24,338 nt of DNA, taken from positions 1-24,338 of the forward strand of contig JAEZUH010000037.1 of the NCBI GenBank assembly GCA_023443485.1. Reading direction: 5' to 3'. Under the pieces are notes generated by a model. That model was not told where the DNA came from, did no database searches, and worked only from the letters and a program-made list of their open reading frames with translations. Positions 15,873 through 21,701 of the stretch are shown in pieces (position 1 is the first letter of the stretch; the number at the start of each line of letters is the position of its first letter). Source of the stretch: Bacillota bacterium (GTDB taxonomy: Bacteria > Bacillota_I > Bacilli_A > RFN20 > CAG-826). Position numbers and translations under genes: made by a program.

Positions 15873-16638
15873 TTATTGTTTCCACACCCATACTTCTAGA
15901 TGCGGTCACGCTTATGGAGAAGACATTTCTTTTGTTTTAGAAGCCATCGCCGAAGATATAGTTGAATTAGGTTTCTCTGATCATGTCTTTTTACCAGGAA
16001 AAATTCAGCCTGGAATTAGAGGCAATTTTGAACTGCTTGAAGAATATATCAACAGTATTAACTCATTAAAAAAACAATTTGCAGATGATATAAATATTCA
16101 TCTGGGCTTTGAATGTGAATACTTTCCCGAGTACGTCGAATACTACCATGATTTAAAGACTAAATACGGAATTGAATATCTAATATTAGGTCAACATTGT
16201 TTTTATGATGAGGATGGATTTCATTGGTATCTCTACGATAACTGCCCTTATGAAAGAATTAAACAATACACGGACGATCTAATCAAAGGCATGGAAACTG
16301 GCTTATTCGCTTATGTCGCTCACCCGGATATCTTTGTCACTCCCTATCCCACCTTTAATTCAGGATGTGAAGAATGCGCGAGACGGATCTGTCAGGCTGC
16401 TGAGAAACTGCGCGTTCCTTTGGAAATGAATCTAGGAATGAATGTTCTTTATAGTAATCCAACAAACCTTAGTTACCCTAATGAAGACTTCTGGAGAATC
16501 GCCAGCGAATACGATATTGAAGTTTATATTGGAGTGGATGCTCATCGACCCGAAGCATTCCACACGGTGAATTATAATAGAGGCATCTCTCTTATCGAAA
16601 AATATCATCTCAAACTATTAACGAGATTAGAAAAATAA
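15862..16638 (+). CDS. PHP-domain phosphatase (histidinol-phosphatase family)
   Basis: 258 aa, typical length. All metal ligands of the three-metal PHP site can be seen: HTH (H8, H10), H16, D40/H41, E84, H112, AHPD (H154), and DAH (D226, H228). Such proteins remove phosphate from small molecules; many are named histidinol-phosphatase, but no other histidine gene is nearby and the partner is a GH13 enzyme, so a sugar phosphate or another phosphate monoester is equally possible. Translation is probably coupled to the GH13 gene through the 11-nt overlap, as no ribosome binding site is seen. The stop codon lies inside the terminator stem. Confidence 0.85.
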   Translation: MKIDYCFHTHTSRCGHAYGEDISFVLEAIAEDIVELGFSDHVFLPGKIQPGIRGNFELLEEYINSINSLKKQFADDINIHLGFECEYFPEYVEYYHDLKTKYGIEYLILGQHCFYDEDGFHWYLYDNCPYERIKQYTDDLIKGMETGLFAYVAHPDIFVTPYPTFNSGCEECARRICQAAEKLRVPLEMNLGMNVLYSNPTNLSYPNEDFWRIASEYDIEVYIGVDAHRPEAFHTVNYNRGISLIEKYHLKLLTRLEK

Positions 16639-16660
16639 GGCCCTTGAAGACCTTATTTTT
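16631..16660. terminator. Bidirectional terminator between the PHP and desulfoferrodoxin genes
   Basis: AAAAATAAGG and CCTTATTTTT form a perfect 10-bp stem with a 10-nt loop. The A and T tracts at both ends allow it to work for both convergent transcripts. The PHP stop codon is in its left arm. Confidence 0.8.
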
Positions 16661-16675
16661 CATTGAGTGATTTAA

Positions 16676-17059
16676 TTACTTAACGGTTTTCCACAAGCCG
16701 TGAAGATTGCAGTACTCATAAGCGGCGATTATTTCATCACCTTCGCAAAGAGAGAAGCAAGCTTCTGGTTTGGATCCTGGAGTTAATAATTTTCTCTGAT
16801 TGCCTTGCTTGGTCTCAATTGAAATCCATTGGATATAATGGGCTTCGATCATTGGGTGTTCAACTGATCCGACTTTGACATGAACTTTGTTGCCGGTGAC
16901 TTCGATGACGGGAAGGTGTTTCTCAAAAGCGCCCTCACTTGTATTAGGAACCATTTCTTTCATGGTTTCGCCACAGCAAACAACTGGGTTAACACCATCA
17001 ACATTCACGATGGCGACGATGTTACCACATTTCGCACAGCGATAAAATTTTTGGGACAT
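16676..17059 (-). CDS. dfx: Desulfoferrodoxin (superoxide reductase)
   Basis: 127 aa, full length. The N-terminal desulforedoxin domain has CxxC and CC (C8, C11, C28, C29) for the Fe(Cys)4 centre. The C-terminal domain has the Fe(His)4Cys active centre: EKH (E46, K47, H48), EHP (H68), AHY (H74) and CNLH (C117, H120). The enzyme reduces superoxide to hydrogen peroxide without making oxygen, a common defence of strict anaerobes. It is monocistronic, with a strong AAAGGAG 7 nt before the ATG, and ends at the bidirectional terminator. Confidence 0.97.
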   Translation of the reverse strand: MSQKFYRCAKCGNIVAIVNVDGVNPVVCCGETMKEMVPNTSEGAFEKHLPVIEVTGNKVHVKVGSVEHPMIEAHYIQWISIETKQGNQRKLLTPGSKPEACFSLCEGDEIIAAYEYCNLHGLWKTVK

Positions 17060-17213
17060 ATTATTTCTCCTTTTGGTATTACCACCTTAATTATTCACGA
17101 AAATAAGATAAAAGGCAATTAGGTTGATAACATGATGATATATTCAAAGAAAAATGTATTTCTATATTCATAGGACTTTATTTTGTAGAACAATTGACCT
17201 AAGATTGGTAGGT

Positions 17214-18407
17214 ATGAATTATGTATTTGTTTCTCCAAACTTTCCTAAAATATATTCCCACTTTGTAAAATCTCTAAGCGAGAGAGGGGTCACCGTGTTA
17301 GGAATAGGTGATGAACCTTTCGAACAGCTCAATCAAGAATTAAAAGATAATTTAGTGGAATACTGCTATGTCAGCGATATGTCTAATTTAAGGTGGATGA
17401 AAAACACCATTTCTTATTTGACATGGAAGTATGGGCACCTCGATTTTATCGAATCAAATAACGAGTGGTGGCTATTCAGTGATTCGTTCTTAAGAGAACA
17501 TGCTGGAGTTGAAACAGGATTTTTGCCCAATGAAATGGATAAAATCAAGTTTAAGAGCCACATGAAATCATACTTTGAAAAAGCAGGAGTCAAGGTATCT
17601 CGTTACATCATGGCGGATACTTTTGAGAAGTCAAAAAGCTTTGCTGAAAAAGTTGGCTATCCTCTTTTTGCTAAACCAGATTGCGGAGTCGGAGCCAATG
17701 CCACATATAAAATTAATACTGAGGAAGAGCTCAAATTATTCCACGAAAAAAGTCTATCTGAACCATATATAATTGAGGAGTTCATCAATGGATATATCAC
17801 TTCTTTTGATGGTATTTGTGACAATGATGGCAATGTTGTTGTAGCCCTTCAAGAAATATTTCCTAAGCCAATCGCGGAGATTAAAACTGAGGACACGGAT
17901 TTATACTATTTCGCCAATGTTGATATGCCCGATAATTTCCGAAAAATGGGTGAGAGAGTGGTCAAAACTTTTGGCATCTCAAAACGCTGTTTTCACATCG
18001 AATTTTTCTGCTTATTAGAAGACAAACCAGGATTAGCGAATAAGGGTGAGATTATCGCTCTTGAATGCAATATGAGATCGCCTGGAGGAAACACTCCCGA
18101 CCTTCTTCAAGGGGCAATGAATGCTTCATATTATGACGTCTATGCTGACATAATTACCAAGAATAAAACCGAGATTGACTTGAATAAGGAACATTTTGTG
18201 GCAATTTCGGTCTCCCGAAAGAACCGTTTTAAATATGTTAAAAGCTTAAAACAAATCCAAGATAAATATAGCGATACTCTTTTTGAACACGGCTACTATC
18301 CACAAGGAATAAAAGAAGCGATGGGTGATGAATTTTTCTTTGGAAAATTTAAATCTGTTGAAGAAGCCTTATCTTTCCAAAGTTTTGTAACAGAAAAAGT
18401 TAATTAA
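17214..18407 (+). CDS. ATP-grasp domain protein (carboxylate-amine ligase-like)
   Basis: 397 aa from the ATG at 17214; an ATG at 17154 would add 20 residues that do not look like a domain start. After an N-terminal nucleotide-binding-like fold (NYVFVSPNFPKIYSHF), the ATP-grasp core shows GYPLFAKPDCGVGA (lysine and glycine-rich loop), PYIIEEFINGY (ATP-binding strand and acid), and the metal-binding IALECNMRSPGG. Such enzymes join a carboxylate to an amine using ATP. It resembles stand-alone ATP-grasp proteins related to carbamoyl-phosphate synthase and biotin carboxylase domains; no substrate can be named. The gene stands alone, and its ribosome binding site is weak. Confidence 0.78.
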   Translation: MNYVFVSPNFPKIYSHFVKSLSERGVTVLGIGDEPFEQLNQELKDNLVEYCYVSDMSNLRWMKNTISYLTWKYGHLDFIESNNEWWLFSDSFLREHAGVETGFLPNEMDKIKFKSHMKSYFEKAGVKVSRYIMADTFEKSKSFAEKVGYPLFAKPDCGVGANATYKINTEEELKLFHEKSLSEPYIIEEFINGYITSFDGICDNDGNVVVALQEIFPKPIAEIKTEDTDLYYFANVDMPDNFRKMGERVVKTFGISKRCFHIEFFCLLEDKPGLANKGEIIALECNMRSPGGNTPDLLQGAMNASYYDVYADIITKNKTEIDLNKEHFVAISVSRKNRFKYVKSLKQIQDKYSDTLFEHGYYPQGIKEAMGDEFFFGKFKSVEEALSFQSFVTEKVN

Positions 18408-18460
18408 CTAAACAAAATTTGACAAGATATTTAACCTTTTTTGCGAATTTTAAATTCTTG

Positions 18461-18493
18461 AAATCTTGATTATATCAAGCGGATTTGATTTTT
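18461..18493 (+). terminator. Possible terminator after the ATP-grasp gene
   Basis: AAATC, then TTGAT (loop TAT) ATCAA, a short bulge, then GATTT form a two-part hairpin, with GATTTTTC just after it. It is AT-rich and the T run is short, so the call is tentative. Confidence 0.4.
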
Positions 18494-18520
18494 CTTAATT
18501 AAAAACAACAATTCTTTTTC

Positions 18521-18549
18521 TTGCACGCGTGTAAGCGTAAAGATAGAAT
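18521..18549 (+). promoter_or_regulatory. Promoter of the surface-protein operon
   Basis: TTGCAC (18521-18526), a 17-nt spacer and TAGAAT (18544-18549) make a good vegetative promoter. The predicted start near 18556 is immediately before the riboswitch aptamer, which supports both calls. Confidence 0.7.
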
Positions 18550-18555
18550 ATACTT

Positions 18556-18629
18556 GTTAAAGGGCAAAACTACAGTAATGTAGTGACGCAAAACTATAGG
18601 GTCTTATTGAAAAGACAGCCAGTTGCCAG
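18556..18629 (+). ncRNA. Cyclic-di-GMP-I riboswitch (GEMM) aptamer
   Basis: The order of conserved elements matches the GEMM family: AGGGCAAAA (18561-18569), a hairpin CTACA-GTAA-TGTAG (18570-18583) with a GNRA tetraloop, GACGCAAA (18585-18592), CTATAGGG (the tetraloop-receptor side, 18593-18600), a hairpin GTCTT/AAGAC (18601-18616), then AGCCAGTTGCC (18617-18627). By analogy with the Vc2 structure, the ligand-contacting residues G20 and C92 would be about G18563 and C18626. It lies in the leader of two large secreted proteins, genes often under c-di-GMP control. The last bases also belong to the terminator stem. Confidence 0.88.
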
Positions 18630-18653
18630 TTTCGGAGGGTTGCTGGCATTTTT
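18624..18653 (+). terminator. Intrinsic terminator overlapping the riboswitch 3' end
   Basis: TGCCAG (18624-18629) pairs with CTGGCA (18643-18648), loop 13 nt, followed by TTTTT. The left arm uses the aptamer bases GCC (C92/C93 equivalents), so the bound aptamer and the terminator exclude each other; ligand should favour read-through. GGAGG lies in the loop. Confidence 0.75.
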
Positions 18654-18668
18654 ATTAGCATCTAAACA

Positions 18669-21600
18669 ATGAACTTTGCTCAAAAGAAAGTATTAAGCGT
18701 TGCAGCAGGCTTGGCCTCGATTGTTTTTACTATCGTCTCTGTTTGCACTGCGACCTATGCTTGGTTCGCTACAAATAATACTGTCTCGGCAACGGGAATG
18801 AATGTTCGCTGTAAGGATAATGACGCGCCCATCAACCTCACCTATGATGTTTTAAAATTCAATGATGATACAAAACTAGGGGAGAGTTACGGGCAAACAC
18901 CCACTGCGATAGAATTGCCTGAATACGACAGTTATATTTCTAAAAAGAACGAATACGCTAATGTTATATTGCGTTTGGAAGCAACTTTTACTGAAGGTCT
19001 CGCTACTACAGATTATGTTGCTTTTGATATCGACTGCTCAGCTGAATTTTTTAAAACTTTTAACGAGACAACCTATATTGATGATCAAACATCAAACGTG
19101 ATTCAATTTAAATCGGTTATATATTCATATACTTTTGTTGATGAAACAACTCCACCCAGTGAAATAGTCACTGCTTCAATTACCGATACATTTTCCGAGA
19201 CTCCAGCGGTTAACAATGATGCACGTTATAAGTCTGCTACCACATATTTTAACAGTCTTTACACTTCTACAGTCTATGTTAGTCCTGCCGAAAGAAGCTC
19301 AAGCAAAATAACAGATAAAATAGTTACCCTGTTGCCTGAAATTGGAACAAGATCATCGGCGATTGAATCTATCGTCTTGTATTTGGAATTATCTTATAAT
19401 TTTGGCCTTGTTGATAATTATGTAGATACTCGTTTAAATACTGGAAGTGCTTCAATTAGTTTAAACGGAGATATAAATGATTTATCTTTCTATACCACTA
19501 ATGTTCCAGCCACTCTAGATTCGATTACTCTTTCAACAAATTCTGTTTCTTTAGTTGCTGGAAATTCAACAAGCGTTTCATCCACTAGTTCAGGTGATGT
19601 TACTTGGCGTGCTGCTGAAGATACTGGATCAGTTACTCTTAGCAATACAAGTAATACTGGCGCCACTATTAATGCAGTTAATGCCGGACATGCTATTGTG
19701 AGCGCTACCACAGGTCAGGCTTCTGTATATTTGGACGCCGAAATAGCGCGCGCAGTAGTCGCGGCCGTGCAGTTGAATAGAAATTCACTGAATGGTATCG
19801 CCGGAGGAACAAGTTCCTTATCAGCAACTCCTTACAATTTTTCGGGAACTGTGACATATTCATGGTCAACTGGTAATTCTAATGTTGCTACTGTTTCAAG
19901 TTCTGGTAACCCAGCAACGGTTACATTCATAGACACCGGAACCACCACAATTACTTGTACAGCAACCGATGGAACAAATACTGCTTACGCAACCTGTTCG
20001 GTTTCGGTTGTCCACCCCACCGTGACTTTAAATCAGGATAATGTTCAAGGAAATATTGGCGATATCGAAACTTTAATTGCCACTGCAAGTAATTTTTCTG
20101 GAACTATTACTTATACTTGGTCAAGTTCTGATGATACTGTCGTTACCGTTAATAACAATAATAGCGCTTCTACCTCAATTACTTTTATTGGAACAGGAAG
20201 TGCGACAATTACAGTTACTGCAAGCGTGGGCGGAACAGAAGAGACTGCTTCCGACACTTGTGCCGTTAATGTTGTTGATTTTGCCTTAGATATTCATGAA
20301 TTAATTGGCGAAGAAGGCGACAGCGGTACCTTAACAGCAACAGCGGCAATTGATACTGGATTGTCTGGAACAGTTACCTATACTTGGTCAACAAGCAATT
20401 CATCGGTTGCTACTTATTCAGCCTCTTCTAATAGTGCAACTATTAACTATGTTGGTTACGGCGAAGCAACCATCACAGTTCAAGTAACAAATGGCACCAC
20501 TACCTTATCTGATAATTGCGATGTCTTGGTTGGAAAATTAACATTAGACCAATCAAATATATATGCGATGAATACCGCTAGTGATGGAACATTAACCGCC
20601 ACGCTTAATGGCATTACTGACACTGCGAGCTATTCATTCACTTCAGGAACTACCAGCACAGCAACGGTTAGTAATTCAGCTAATGTTGCAACCATAGACT
20701 ATCTTGCTGCCGGAACAACAGTCATTACATGTACTGCGACTTATTCAGGCGTCACTTTCACCGCGACTGCAAATGTTTATGTTGCTTCGGCTACTTTAGA
20801 TAACGCTACTTTATCAGGCGTAGTAAGTAATACAGGAACGACAACCGTTACTGCCTCAGGATTCACCGGAACTGTCTCTTACTCCGTTTCTTCTAGCAAT
20901 TCTGGCGTTGCGACAGCCTCAATGAGTTCAAATGTTTGCACAGTGACTTATGTAAGTGCTGGCACCGCAAATATTACTATAACTGTTGGAGACGGAAACG
21001 TGAGCACATCATTAGTTTGTGCTGTCACAGTCACATCTGGTGGAGCAAGTATCACTGAACTGTTCATTTCAGAATATTATGAGGGTACTTCCAATAATAA
21101 ATATATTGAAATATATAACGGAACTTCTTCCGCCATCACTCTCACAACTTCTAGTTATAACGTCAAGATTGCCGCTAATGGTTCTAGCACTTGGGGATCG
21201 GCAATAAATTTGACGGGAACCATTTCTTCTCATGGAACATATGTATTAGCTAACTCATCATCTATGGCTTCCATTCTTGCTCTCGCCAATCAAACAAGCG
21301 GAAGTGTCTCTCATAATGGCGATGATTGCATTGGTTTATTTAAAGGTTCGACACTCATTGATATATTCGGTGTCTTAGGCAATGATCCGGGTTCTGGTTG
21401 GACAGTCGGTGGAACAGCAAATGCCACTGTTGACCATACTTTGGTTCGCAAATCTTCCGTGACAGGTCCGGTAACCACTTGGAACACTGCTGAATGGGAT
21501 GTCTACGCAAATACAATAGAATACTTAGGTAGCCATACCACTTTATCTGCCAAAGTACATTTCCCTATCGACCTAACTTATGATGTCTTGAAAATTAATG

Positions 21601-21701
21601 ATGACAATAAATTGTGGGTAAACTATGAGCAAACTCCAACTGCGATTGAAGTGTCAAATTATGCTTTTAATTTTTATCCAGGAAATAGAAAAAGGAGATA
21701 A
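18669..21701 (+). CDS. Large secreted surface protein: six Ig-like repeats and a lamin tail domain
   Basis: 1010 aa. The N-terminus has a hydrophobic segment and CTATYAWFATNN, like the TYAWF signals of TasA/camelysin-type proteins. Residues about 45-280 form an unassigned beta-rich domain. Six Ig-like (BIG2-type) repeats follow at roughly 283-355, 362-448, 451-536, 538-622, 623-707 and 708-790, each with a VTYxWSTSNSxVAT-type core and a GTTxIT strand. A lamin tail domain (ELFISEYYEG to about 953) comes next. The end (965-1001) repeats residues 54-90 of the same protein. No LPXTG anchor is seen. The start is the first ATG after an in-frame TAA at 18663; no good ribosome binding site is near it. 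Riboswitch-controlled; probably an adhesin or matrix protein. Confidence 0.85.
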   Translation: MNFAQKKVLSVAAGLASIVFTIVSVCTATYAWFATNNTVSATGMNVRCKDNDAPINLTYDVLKFNDDTKLGESYGQTPTAIELPEYDSYISKKNEYANVILRLEATFTEGLATTDYVAFDIDCSAEFFKTFNETTYIDDQTSNVIQFKSVIYSYTFVDETTPPSEIVTASITDTFSETPAVNNDARYKSATTYFNSLYTSTVYVSPAERSSSKITDKIVTLLPEIGTRSSAIESIVLYLELSYNFGLVDNYVDTRLNTGSASISLNGDINDLSFYTTNVPATLDSITLSTNSVSLVAGNSTSVSSTSSGDVTWRAAEDTGSVTLSNTSNTGATINAVNAGHAIVSATTGQASVYLDAEIARAVVAAVQLNRNSLNGIAGGTSSLSATPYNFSGTVTYSWSTGNSNVATVSSSGNPATVTFIDTGTTTITCTATDGTNTAYATCSVSVVHPTVTLNQDNVQGNIGDIETLIATASNFSGTITYTWSSSDDTVVTVNNNNSASTSITFIGTGSATITVTASVGGTEETASDTCAVNVVDFALDIHELIGEEGDSGTLTATAAIDTGLSGTVTYTWSTSNSSVATYSASSNSATINYVGYGEATITVQVTNGTTTLSDNCDVLVGKLTLDQSNIYAMNTASDGTLTATLNGITDTASYSFTSGTTSTATVSNSANVATIDYLAAGTTVITCTATYSGVTFTATANVYVASATLDNATLSGVVSNTGTTTVTASGFTGTVSYSVSSSNSGVATASMSSNVCTVTYVSAGTANITITVGDGNVSTSLVCAVTVTSGGASITELFISEYYEGTSNNKYIEIYNGTSSAITLTTSSYNVKIAANGSSTWGSAINLTGTISSHGTYVLANSSSMASILALANQTSGSVSHNGDDCIGLFKGSTLIDIFGVLGNDPGSGWTVGGTANATVDHTLVRKSSVTGPVTTWNTAEWDVYANTIEYLGSHTTLSAKVHFPIDLTYDVLKINDDNKLWVNYEQTPTAIEVSNYAFNFYPGNRKRR
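18828..18938 (+). repeat. N-terminal copy of an internal 37-codon duplication
   Basis: This stretch encodes PINLTYDVLKFNDD and ends with QTPTAIELPEY. The same segment recurs at 21564-21674, with 23 of 37 residues identical by my alignment and many synonymous changes. Confidence 0.8.
21564..21674 (+). repeat. C-terminal copy of the 37-codon duplication
   Basis: It encodes PIDLTYDVLKINDD and QTPTAIEVSNY, colinear with the N-terminal copy and without gaps. After it the protein ends within 9 residues, in a basic GNRKRR tail that overlaps the next gene's ribosome binding site. Confidence 0.8.

Noticed and set aside
17154..17213. Upstream ATG start for the ATP-grasp gene
   Set aside because: The added residues (MYFYIHRTLFCRTIDLRLVG) do not match the usual nucleotide-binding start, and no ribosome binding site precedes them.
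18521..18540. GCACGCGTGT as an operator palindrome
   Set aside because: The ACGCGT core is short, and the region is better explained as the -35 box and spacer of the riboswitch promoter.
19490..20289. Open frames in other phases across the Ig-repeat gene
   Set aside because: They are low-complexity shadows of the Thr/Ser-rich coding frame, without start signals or domain features.
19517..21041. DNA-level tandem repeats in the Ig region
   Set aside because: The repeats are visible at protein level, but the nucleotide copies are too diverged to call as recent tandem repeats or as slippage.
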